DNA from: Candidatus Rifleibacteriota bacterium
GTDB lineage: Bacteria > Muiribacteriota > Ozemobacteria > Ozemobacterales > Ozemobacteraceae
Assembly: GCA_018818125.1 (NCBI GenBank)
Contig: JAHISQ010000176.1
Coordinates: 1-64,000 of the forward strand
Direction: 5' to 3'
Length of the DNA stretch: 64,000 bases
Part shown: piece after piece, positions 36,133 to 43,161 of the stretch
How positions within the stretch are numbered: position 1 is the first letter of the stretch
How the letters are laid out: each line of letters opens with the position of its first letter
Position numbers and translations under genes: made by a program
The notes under the pieces: generated by a model
What the model saw: the letters and a program-made list of their open reading frames with translations, nothing else
Told to the model about the DNA's origin: nothing
Database searches by the model: none

Positions 36133-36172
36133 AAAAATCCCCGTCAGTCGTTTGAATGACGGGGGATTTTTC
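36133..36172 (-). terminator. Rho-independent terminator
   Basis: AAAAATCCCCGTCA pairs with TGACGGGGGATTTTT with one bulged G. The T-run on the minus strand ends the exported-protein gene whose stop is at 36176. Confidence 0.85.
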
Positions 36173-36175
36173 TTG

Positions 36176-36994
36176 TTACTGACTGTCGCGGAGTTTCCAG
36201 AATGGTGCTGGATCAATTCCAGCGGCTTCGCATGCTGATTCAAATATATTAGCCTGATCGCCAAGGACCATTTTGTCTAAAATGGTTTGCGCGGGAACAG
36301 CGTTCTTATCTGTTTCAGCTCCGGTAGCTCTCCAGATTTGTTTTATTTTTTTGATAATGGCCAGTCTGTCTGCGTCGCTCTTTGGATTGCCATTTGCATT
36401 TGGCATGTTCCAGTCAAAAATGTCCAGCATCATTACACTGGTGTCTATTTTAACTTTTTTGGGAACTGGTTTTTTAGTGACTTTTTGGACTGGTTCGGCT
36501 TTTGGACTGGCGGGTGAGTCCTGAAACGGGTCAAAAGTTGCTTCGATCAACATTGGTCCCGTTGTGTTGTCTTCAGGATTGGAAACAGCAATGTATTTGG
36601 CCCCATTCGCCTGAGGAGTAACATATGCGAACAAAACTCCGCTATTGTTTTCTGAAGCCAACTTCAATTCTTTGTTCTGTAGCTGAATATCTCGAACTTT
36701 TGTATAGAGAACAGTAGGCTGTAAAACGGCAAAAGCTGCAACTGCCTTGTTGCTTTGATAGGTCACTATTCCCATCATCATCAGATCAGGAGAATCGGAA
36801 ATCAGATAGGTGTCCATATCGGTTGAAGTGTCAGAGTTGTCTGGTTTGCCAAGAATCTTGATTATATCACTCTTTGAAACTCCAAGATTGACCGTGTTCT
36901 GCCAGTTGGTTATGGTTACGGCACCCTGAGATGCGCTGGCTGTGATTACAAAAAACAATAGAAGTAAGGCGATGGTTGAAATTCTGTTATTCAT
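36176..36994 (-). CDS. Exported protein with a SmpA/BamE-like N-terminal motif
   Basis: The 272-residue product has a signal peptide (about 1-24, ending ASASQGA). The following VNLGVSKSDIIKILGKPDN resembles the short Gly-Lys-Pro turn of the SmpA/BamE-type domain (a G...S...V...LG.P pattern), which binds outer-membrane components. This match is weak. A beta-rich middle (FAVLQPTVLYTKVRDIQL, GVLFAYVTPQANGAKYIAV) leads to a Pro/Lys-rich linker (about 165-185) and a helical C-terminus. It may form a transcription unit with the next two minus-strand exported genes, from which it is separated by about 30 bases. Confidence 0.6.
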   Translation of the reverse strand: MNNRISTIALLLLFFVITASASQGAVTITNWQNTVNLGVSKSDIIKILGKPDNSDTSTDMDTYLISDSPDLMMMGIVTYQSNKAVAAFAVLQPTVLYTKVRDIQLQNKELKLASENNSGVLFAYVTPQANGAKYIAVSNPEDNTTGPMLIEATFDPFQDSPASPKAEPVQKVTKKPVPKKVKIDTSVMMLDIFDWNMPNANGNPKSDADRLAIIKKIKQIWRATGAETDKNAVPAQTILDKMVLGDQANIFESACEAAGIDPAPFWKLRDSQ

Positions 36995-37023
36995 TTGTTC
37001 TCCGAAAGATTGCTTTAACGCTT

Positions 37024-37722
37024 TTATTCTTGGTTGCTGTCTTCTGTTTGATTATCATCAAAGATTTCTTCAGGTTCAAAGCCTATTCCTTCTGGTTCGT
37101 CGGCGATATCTTCGCTTGTGCCTTCAACGGTTTCTTCGACAATTCTGGTGTCAGTAACAGTGTATTCAACGAGAATGTAGCGGTCGCCTTCAGATTTTAT
37201 TTTGGCAGAAAATTTTGAAATAGCTTCAACTTCTTCGTCCGCTTTTTTCCATGCTTCCGGATTGGCATGAACATCTGGAGTGCCGCCAGAGCTGGTCATG
37301 TAGATTGTTCCTTCAGCTTTGAATAATTTGTCGCCAAGATCTTCGAGTGAATCGAGCTGAGAGAAAGTAAATGCTTCACCATCTGCTAACGGCATTGTAT
37401 AAATTTTCTCCCGGTGCTTGATAATTGGTTTGCCAAAATACTTTTTGGCTGTTGTGTCGAGTTGATCCGGTGTTACGGTTACAGATAGACCATCTTTTGT
37501 TGTTTTGAGTGACTTGAATTTGTTTATATAGTTGTGACTAAGAGCAAAGTTCGTCATAATTTCATCTGTGGCTTCGGTGAAGCTTGGTACATATGATTCC
37601 GAAAAGTTGCTGAAAAAGACATTTAACTTTTTCTGTTGATCTGTTGTAAGTTTCATTGGAGCTGCAAATAGGTTCGCACAGGCAAAAATCATCAATGCTG
37701 CGATAAATTTTTTCATACTCAT
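37024..37722 (-). CDS. Exported acidic-tailed protein of unknown function
   Basis: The 232-residue product starts at an ATG with AAGGAA upstream (or two codons later). Its signal peptide ends CANLFAAP (about residue 21). The mature domain is mixed alpha/beta with many Lys and Phe (MKLTTDQQKKLNVFFSNFSE). The last 40 residues are almost all Glu/Asp (EGTSEDIADEPEGIGFEPEE), so the tail is disordered and acidic. I recognise no domain. It sits 53 bases after its upstream neighbour, and both carry signal peptides. They look like an envelope gene cluster. Confidence 0.65.
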   Translation of the reverse strand: MSMKKFIAALMIFACANLFAAPMKLTTDQQKKLNVFFSNFSESYVPSFTEATDEIMTNFALSHNYINKFKSLKTTKDGLSVTVTPDQLDTTAKKYFGKPIIKHREKIYTMPLADGEAFTFSQLDSLEDLGDKLFKAEGTIYMTSSGGTPDVHANPEAWKKADEEVEAISKFSAKIKSEGDRYILVEYTVTDTRIVEETVEGTSEDIADEPEGIGFEPEEIFDDNQTEDSNQE

Positions 37723-37775
37723 CTGGTTCCTTCTTTTTAAATTTGTAGAGCTGGAGCTTTGCTTAAAAGCTTGAA

Positions 37776-38348
37776 TTATTCTTTTTCAGTCAGAGGGGTA
37801 ATGTGAAAAGAATAAACTGAATCTTCACCATCGTCACCATTTGTGAATGCAAAGTTCCATGTATTAAGCTGCCATTCAGTAGTATCGGCTTTTTCACCTG
37901 TTCCTTGTTTGCCTGCTCCGGCTTTTTCGTTAAGCCACTTTAAGAGTTCCTGAGCGGGCAAATTTTCTTCTTCAGACATGGCATCAAGAATAATCTGCTC
38001 AATTTTTCCGGATTCACCGTAATCAATTACGATAGTCGTTGGAGGCATGTTCTCTTTGGTTTCGAAATCATATTGAAGGCGATTTGTAGCATCCATTTCA
38101 GTCTTTTCGCCCAATAGCTCAGTTAACCTGGTTTCCATCTCTTTTTGCGAAACTGTTTGATTGAAAATGATTTCTTTCTCTTTTAGAACCAACGGAAAGC
38201 TTGTATTCGTCTCAATGTCATCGGTTGCTGCGATTGTCGTATCTAAAGTGGCCGGCGCAGAAGAAGTTGTTGAGGCCGGTTCACCTGCGAAAGCGATGCA
38301 GGCAGAGAGGCACATTGCCAGGGTTAGTTTGCTTAATTTGCTATTCAT
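37776..38348 (-). CDS. Exported protein of unknown function
   Basis: The 190-residue product has AAGGAG before the ATG and a signal peptide ending ACIAFAGEP (about residue 22). A Ser/Thr/Ala-rich stretch (about 24-48) links to a compact domain containing LKEKEIIFNQTVSQKEMETR, TTIVIDYGESGKIEQIIL and SVYSFHITPL. Composition is acidic, like that of the downstream gene. No family is recognised. It is the second of four consecutive minus-strand genes for small exported proteins. Confidence 0.65.
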   Translation of the reverse strand: MNSKLSKLTLAMCLSACIAFAGEPASTTSSAPATLDTTIAATDDIETNTSFPLVLKEKEIIFNQTVSQKEMETRLTELLGEKTEMDATNRLQYDFETKENMPPTTIVIDYGESGKIEQIILDAMSEEENLPAQELLKWLNEKAGAGKQGTGEKADTTEWQLNTWNFAFTNGDDGEDSVYSFHITPLTEKE

Positions 38349-38382
38349 TTGTTTTCTCCTTATTTATTTGCTTTGATTTCTT

Positions 38383-38550
38383 TTAAAGTGCATTCAACTT
38401 CTGAAGTGGTGCCACTGTTTCAGAAGTCCATTTGACTTTTGCTTCATAAATCCACTCAGAACCGGTGGCGAGAGGAAATACTTCTGCCTGTGCATTGACA
38501 GAAAATGGAATGAAAAAAACGCAAATCAAAACGGCCAATAAAGTTTTCAT
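38383..38550 (-). CDS. Short exported protein or truncated relative (55 residues)
   Basis: GAGG lies eight bases before ATG 38550. A clear signal peptide (MKTLLAVLICVFFIPFSVNA) is followed by QAEVFPLATGSEWIYEAKV, then KWTSETVAPLQ, and a TAA at 38383. The FPLATGSEWIYE segment resembles the opening strand of larger exported proteins with the pattern FPLxxGxxWxY. This may therefore be the surviving front of a longer gene, with the remainder lost, or a genuine short secreted peptide. It is first in the row of four minus-strand exported genes. Confidence 0.5.
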   Translation of the reverse strand: MKTLLAVLICVFFIPFSVNAQAEVFPLATGSEWIYEAKVKWTSETVAPLQKLNAL

Positions 38551-38904
38551 TGAAATGCCTCAGAAAGTGTTGTTTTTGCCATGATTGTGATTCCAGATAG
38601 CTTTCTTTTGCAAAATTCATACAATCGATATATTGCTGTTTTCTTGTAAAACTTTCTTCTGTTTCTATCGCAACTAAGGCCGCTCAAATTAGCATAGAGC
38701 TGATAGAATTGCAATTTTTTTACGCATGTACATCAGGGCAAACGCAAACAATTATTTTTATTGAAGGGCTTTGGCTATTGTGTTTTGGCACAGAAAGGCT
38801 TGATCTTGGTAAAACTCTCTGTCCGGATGAAAAAGTCAGTCTGGTTGAAACTTTTTGCGGCCGTAAAACGTTATAATTATGTATAATGAATTGAGAAGAG
38901 TTTT
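38551..38904. other. Intergenic region between divergent exported-protein genes
   Basis: AT-rich and without coding frames. Promoters for both directions must lie here. I see no hairpin of note. Confidence 0.35.
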
Positions 38905-38917
38905 GGAGGAGGTTTTT

Positions 38918-39853
38918 ATGAGGAAACTGATTTGTATTTTAGCTTTGCTGGTTGTTTGCGCGATTGCGGTTCCTGATTTGGCAGTCGCTGCTAATGGCAG
39001 CTATCTTGATACCATATATCAGGCCGCTGACGAGGGTGTCGCGAATCTCGATGACGCCCAGTGTACACCCGGTGTTGATTGCCCAGAAGATCAGCAATGT
39101 GTCGGTGAAGGCTGTGCAAGTTCGACCTGTGAGGGTGGTAACTGTGCAAGCTCTACCTGTGAACCCGGCAGCTGCCCTGCGGGCGAAGAATGCGTCGACG
39201 GCAAGTGTGTACCTACCGCCGAGGCAAAGATCAAGTCTATGATTGCCCGCATCCAGAACGTTCTTAACCGGCTTATTTCGAGGTTGTTGAACAAGTTGTT
39301 TGGCATTCCCATCGAAATCAAGGTCGTTGACATGAAACCGCCGGTAAAACCAGAACCCAAGCCCGAGCCAAAGCCAGAACCTGCACCGAAACCAGAACCG
39401 AAACCAGAACCGAAACCAGAACCGAAACCAGAACCGGCACCAGTTCCAACGCCGAAACCAGAACCGGCTCCCGCTAGCGAGTATCGCCCGCTCACCAATT
39501 TTGAAGAAGCTAAAAAGCTTGCCAAAGAAAAGGGTCATCCGATCATGATGGTGTTCGAAGGGTCCGACTGGTGTGGCTGGTGCAAAAAATTTGAAGCCGA
39601 AGTTCTGACTCAGAAGGCTTTTCAGAACTACGCAAAAGACAACATGGAAACCTTTATCGCCGATTTCCCGAGGACGGTAGCACAGGCTGCCGATCTGAAA
39701 CGACAGAATGATGCGTTAATGCAGCAGTATGGCATAACCGGCTTCCCGACAGTCCTGATCGTCGATGCTGACGGTAAAGTGATCAAAAAAACCGGCTACA
39801 TTGCTGGTGGAGCTGATAATTACGTAAGTCATCTTAAAACGATCATAAAGTAA
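38918..39853 (+). CDS. Exported Cys-rich / PEPK-linker / thioredoxin-fold fusion
   Basis: ATG 38918 has GGAGGAGG directly upstream, giving 311 residues; an in-frame ATG at 38879 lacks one. A signal peptide (about 1-25) is followed by a Cys-rich segment with ten cysteines in about 45 residues (GCASSTCEGGNCASSTCEPG). A short hydrophobic/basic stretch follows (NVLNRLISRLLNKLFGI), then a Pro-Glu-Pro-Lys repeat linker (about 145-185). The C-terminal 115 residues are a thioredoxin-7-like domain with active site DWCGWCKKFE (C219 and C222) and cis-Pro GFPTVLIVD. It should be an envelope-located thiol oxidoreductase. The Cys-rich segment could be its substrate, metal site or anchor. A terminator follows. 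Confidence 0.8.
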   Translation: MRKLICILALLVVCAIAVPDLAVAANGSYLDTIYQAADEGVANLDDAQCTPGVDCPEDQQCVGEGCASSTCEGGNCASSTCEPGSCPAGEECVDGKCVPTAEAKIKSMIARIQNVLNRLISRLLNKLFGIPIEIKVVDMKPPVKPEPKPEPKPEPAPKPEPKPEPKPEPKPEPAPVPTPKPEPAPASEYRPLTNFEEAKKLAKEKGHPIMMVFEGSDWCGWCKKFEAEVLTQKAFQNYAKDNMETFIADFPRTVAQAADLKRQNDALMQQYGITGFPTVLIVDADGKVIKKTGYIAGGADNYVSHLKTIIK

Positions 39854-39864
39854 GTATTCAAACG

Positions 39865-39904
39865 AAAGAGCCTGCTGGTAGTTGAGCCAGCAGGCTCTTT
39901 TTTT
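39865..39904 (+). terminator. Rho-independent terminator
   Basis: AAAGAGCCTGCTGG and CCAGCAGGCTCTTT enclose eight bases and are followed by TTTT, 12 bases after the thioredoxin-fold gene. Confidence 0.92.
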
Positions 39905-40195
39905 ACGGTCGCTTCGGTGTTTCGGCCTTACATCACATTGCCAATATCTATCATCAGCAGACCGTGCCCCGGCCAAAGAGAAGTGGGAAAAAGTGGCTCT
40001 TGCGACCAGTGATCTGCTGTTGACCGTAATCCGCTTGAAGCATTTTATCTGAATTTTGCTACCCGCCAGCTTCCGGCGCACAATTTTTCCATAGCTTTCC
40101 GGCAGATACAATGGGTTGCCAATGCGGTAAAATTTTCGTTTAGAATTTTCTTGACTGCCGGAACCCTTTTCGTTATAATCACCCTCACGTCCCCT
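39905..40195. other. Intergenic region before tRNA-Leu
   Basis: No gene is recognised. The tRNA promoter should lie in the last 60 bases; TTGACT (40151) followed by TATAAT (40174) with a 17-base spacer is a good candidate for it. Confidence 0.45.
40151..40179 (+). promoter_or_regulatory. Candidate sigma-70 promoter of tRNA-Leu
   Basis: TTGACT at 40151-40156 and TATAAT at 40174-40179 are 17 bases apart and lie 17 bases before the mature tRNA end. Confidence 0.65.
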
Positions 40196-40277
40196 GCTGG
40201 GATGGTGGAATTGGTAGACACGCACGTTTGAGGGGCGTGTGGCGCAAGCCTTACGGGTTCAAGTCCCGTTCCCAGCA
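40196..40277 (+). tRNA. tRNA-Leu (anticodon GAG)
   Basis: GCTGGGA and TCCCAGC form the acceptor stem. The D-arm region GGTGGAATTGGTAGACACG is typical of tRNA-Leu. Stem CACGT/GCGTG encloses TTGAGGG, giving anticodon GAG. A class II variable arm (TGGCGCAAGCC) and the T-loop GGTTCAAGTCC follow. CCA is not encoded (ACCG). Confidence 0.95.
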
Positions 40278-40285
40278 CCGACTTT

Positions 40286-40316
40286 AAAAAGCCCGCTCTA
40301 GTAGCGGGTTTTTTAT
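40286..40316 (+). terminator. Rho-independent terminator of tRNA-Leu
   Basis: CCCGCT and AGCGGG form the stem, flanked by AAAAA and a seven-T run, about 10 bases after the tRNA. Confidence 0.85.
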
Positions 40317-40389
40317 TTTAGTCGGAGTTTGCACAGATTTTCCGGTGAGCAATATTAGTAGAAGTCTAACTGCAAAAATAATGTTTTGC

Positions 40390-40490
40390 TTGCCTAATTG
40401 AAATTGCCGACTTATTATACTAGTAACGTACCCGTCACGCTTCTTACCCTTTAGGGGGTTCGCGCAAATCGACGGGTTGTTTGCTTTTTT
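40390..40490 (+). ncRNA. Candidate small structured RNA with its own promoter and terminator
   Basis: TTGCCT (40390) and TATTAT (40413), 17 bases apart, would start transcription near 40425. The transcript would fold with ACCCGTC (40430-40436) pairing to GACGGGT (40471-40477). Inside, ACCC-TTTA-GGGG forms a second short stem (40446-40458). GTTTGCTTTTTT ends it like a terminator. No reading frame fits. It belongs to no RNA family I recognise. Minimal alternative: an elaborate terminator or 3' remnant. Confidence 0.4.
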
Positions 40491-40514
40491 ATGTAGAAAA
40501 AATGCGGCAATTCA

Positions 40515-41429
40515 CTATGGCTGGTTCTTGGATCTTGCCTTTATTGCCTGAAGAATGTCTTCTTCGCAAAGAGCCTGGTTGCCCAATATTTCAGAACCGG
40601 AGAATCTTAAGACCATATAGCCCTTTATCTGAAGTTTACGGTCCTGAACCTTGTCGCGAATAATGGCCTGTGTGTCTTTATGGAATTCGGTTCCATCACA
40701 GTAGATTGCGATTTTTTTGTCTTCGATTAAGAAGTCTGGAACCGTGAATTTCATTTCGTGCTCGAAAAATTCAGCCTGCTTGGTGTAAGCAATTTTGTTT
40801 TTTACCAGTATTCCTTCTATTTTAACTTCGATCGGGGTGTCTTTAAATTCAGAATGAGGGACAGAATAAGCCGGGTTCTGTTTTTTCTTGAGCAGCCATT
40901 TTTTGACATCGGCAAACCACTGTTTTTCACTGTTTACAGCCTGGATCTCTTTTCCTCGTGAGTCAGTGAACCATCTGCAAAAGAAAGTCTGGAAATTTCT
41001 ATCAAATTCAGCACCTGTTTCGTGCTTGTCAGAGCGATAGACTAATTTTACGTAATCACGGAAATTAAAAAAGAATTTAACATAAGTGTCAAAATGAAAG
41101 TCTGGAGTCAATACTATGCCGTTGGTTCTTCGATACAGATATTCAGCTCGTCCATCAGGATTAATACGCCTTACGGCGTTTATTCGATGTTCGGTCAGCT
41201 TGAACATTTCTTCATCGAGCTTCATCAGGTGTTCTTGATCAACATACTTGTCGCGAAGGCGTAAATCACAGATCATATAGTGGGTTTCGGTCTCGAAGAA
41301 AATCTGGTATTCGGGCTTTATCGGTGGCTCGTTGCGTTTGTACACCATGTCTTCGCCGAAGCCGTTTACTGCTTCCCAAAAATAGCTTTTTTGGGGGAAT
41401 TTGTGGTTTCTTTTGTAATTCATGGCCAT
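40515..41429 (-). CDS. DUF559-type nuclease-domain protein of the restriction locus
   Basis: The 304-residue protein has no signal peptide. The N-terminal 185 residues are basic and aromatic, of unknown fold. The C-terminal 110 residues match the DUF559/Vsr-like PD-(D/E)xK nuclease fold: FTVPDFLIEDKKIAIYCDG (acid, then hydrophobic strand with Asp), followed by FHKDTQAIIRDKVQDRKL and GYMVLRFSGSEIL. The fold is close to very-short-patch repair and restriction nucleases. It lies 16 bases after hsdS and is probably the last gene of the hsd operon. Catalytic activity is likely but unproven; a role in restriction or in limiting foreign DNA is inferred from position. Confidence 0.75.
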   Translation of the reverse strand: MAMNYKRNHKFPQKSYFWEAVNGFGEDMVYKRNEPPIKPEYQIFFETETHYMICDLRLRDKYVDQEHLMKLDEEMFKLTEHRINAVRRINPDGRAEYLYRRTNGIVLTPDFHFDTYVKFFFNFRDYVKLVYRSDKHETGAEFDRNFQTFFCRWFTDSRGKEIQAVNSEKQWFADVKKWLLKKKQNPAYSVPHSEFKDTPIEVKIEGILVKNKIAYTKQAEFFEHEMKFTVPDFLIEDKKIAIYCDGTEFHKDTQAIIRDKVQDRKLQIKGYMVLRFSGSEILGNQALCEEDILQAIKARSKNQP

Positions 41430-41445
41430 TTTAATGACTTTTTAA

Positions 41446-43161
41446 TTAAACCTTCGCCATCAGCGAATTGAGCAGGCTGGCCTGCTTTTCTGTCGCATTA
41501 GTAAGACGTTGTTCAAGCGTGTCGCAAAGCGTCATCAGTTGATCAATTTTATCAACGATTCTGTGTTGTTCTTCTACTGAAGGAATTGGGATTTCAATAT
41601 CTCTGCATTGTTCCAAGGAAAGATTGTCCTGTCCCGCAGTTCCTTTTACTTCACGAATTGCAGATTTAAGGATGCTATGGGTAGTTAAGAGATAGTAAAT
41701 GTATCTGTTGAAAATATTGGCTCGCGGTCTAAAATAGGCTAAGGCTTGGTTCATATTCCATTCAGGGTAATGACTTGGAATAATGGCAACTTTTCCAAGC
41801 GGGGGGCCAACAATGTTCATAATCACATCTCCAGGAAAAATTTTGGATCTTTTTAGTTTAGTTTTATGAGTGCTATCTGAAACGAACGTGGGCCTGTATT
41901 CAAAGTCTATTTTGTTATTTACGATGTTGTAAACCTTAATAAATGGTATCTCGCCTACTTCTAATAACTCATTTGCTTGAGGGGTCGTACCTTTTGTGAT
42001 GAAACTGCAAAAGGCTCTTGTCTTAAGAATAACCCGGTTATTTTTAATTCTCTTTTTACTTTTATTTAATAGGGAAAAAGCAAAGTCTTTTTCCGAGGCT
42101 TTTATCTCTTTATCCTTCTTTATTTCCAAAATAATCTTTTCTATTATGGCTAAAACAGGACTGTCTGTGTCTAATGGTTTTGAAAGTTTGCCCATGACGG
42201 CGAGCTGGAGAATGGCTTTGCGCAGTTCGGCGACGTTTTCTTTTACTGAATAGAGAGAATCGAAGTTGCCGGTGATGAAGCCCCAGGCGGCGGCAAAATC
42301 GGCGTCGCTCTTTGCCGAAAGAAGCTGATCGATTGCCGCAGCATGAATTTTCAGACGCTTTTCCTGGCGCTCATTGCGCAATTTTTCAAGCTCATCAACC
42401 CTCGCCATCAGCTGATCGATTTTTTCTACAATCCTTTGTTGTTCACCCTTTGGAGGAAAAGGTATTGGAAGGAATCTCACTTTTTCCGAGTTTAGATTAA
42501 GTACAACTGCCCCCGCTGCCGCTATTTCAAACATTTTTCGGACGAATGAAGAAGACAAAAGGTTATATAGATAGTCTTTTTCTAGTGAATTAGGTGGGCT
42601 TATTCTAAGCCAGCCGTCGTGAATGCATCCTTCAATTTGAGTGATATAAGGCCTGCCAAAGCTCATTGAATTAGTCAACAAGAAGTCGCCGGGATAAACC
42701 ATTCTAGTTTTTGCCAAGCCTTCTGGTCGAATTTTTTCTTTTGTTCCGATAATGTATTTTCCGCCTTGATCTGTATCGCTAATTTTTATCCAGTTTAGCC
42801 CATCGGTGGCATTGGTAAGATATGCTTTAATCGGGCGAGGCGAACCACCACGCTCAATAATTGCAATATCTCCAAATCTTACCCATTCCCATTTTGGAGG
42901 CAAAGAGAAGGGCAATTCTCCTGTTTTGATTGGGGTGAGGGACTCTGTTTTTTTGATTTTGCCTTCTTTGTTCAGGCGCTTCTTTTCGGCTTCGATTTCT
43001 TTTAATAATTCGCTGGCGGGCTGGTCGTTGGGGTCCTGGGGGACAAGCTTGCCCTGCATGGCCAGAGTCAGAATCAGTTCGCGCAACTTTTTTATGCCGT
43101 CTGGCGCGTCAAATGCTGTATCAAAATGCTTCTCTAATAATTCTCTGGTTTCTTTGTTCAT
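41446..43161 (-). CDS. hsdS: Type I restriction-modification specificity subunit
   Basis: The 571-residue product has the two-fold HsdS layout. The first target-recognition domain spans about 75-235 (LPPKWEWVRFGDIAIIERGG), with a conserved helix at about 240-290 (GEQQRIVEKIDQLMARVDEL). The second domain spans about 385-525 (CSFITKGTTPQANELLEVGE), with a second helix at the C-terminus (EEQHRIVDKIDQLMTLCDTL). It recognises the bipartite DNA site for the methylase and restrictase. At 571 residues it is somewhat long for the family. Its ATG overlaps the stop of the AlbA_2 gene. The target sequence cannot be predicted by eye. Confidence 0.95.
   Translation of the reverse strand: MNKETRELLEKHFDTAFDAPDGIKKLRELILTLAMQGKLVPQDPNDQPASELLKEIEAEKKRLNKEGKIKKTESLTPIKTGELPFSLPPKWEWVRFGDIAIIERGGSPRPIKAYLTNATDGLNWIKISDTDQGGKYIIGTKEKIRPEGLAKTRMVYPGDFLLTNSMSFGRPYITQIEGCIHDGWLRISPPNSLEKDYLYNLLSSSFVRKMFEIAAAGAVVLNLNSEKVRFLPIPFPPKGEQQRIVEKIDQLMARVDELEKLRNERQEKRLKIHAAAIDQLLSAKSDADFAAAWGFITGNFDSLYSVKENVAELRKAILQLAVMGKLSKPLDTDSPVLAIIEKIILEIKKDKEIKASEKDFAFSLLNKSKKRIKNNRVILKTRAFCSFITKGTTPQANELLEVGEIPFIKVYNIVNNKIDFEYRPTFVSDSTHKTKLKRSKIFPGDVIMNIVGPPLGKVAIIPSHYPEWNMNQALAYFRPRANIFNRYIYYLLTTHSILKSAIREVKGTAGQDNLSLEQCRDIEIPIPSVEEQHRIVDKIDQLMTLCDTLEQRLTNATEKQASLLNSLMAKV

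Noticed and set aside
35864-36238. Plus-strand frame antisense to the DUF2971 gene
   Set aside because: It overlaps the DUF2971 gene and a terminator, and has no start signals.
39716-40225. Minus-strand open frame across the thioredoxin gene end and tRNA-Leu region
   Set aside because: It runs antisense to a well-supported gene and a terminator, crosses into the tRNA, and has no ribosome binding site or family character.
40196-40290. tRNA-Leu as the attachment site of a genomic island carrying the hsd genes
   Set aside because: No integrase gene and no direct repeat of the tRNA 3' end are found up to 48.9 kb. Proximity alone is weak evidence.
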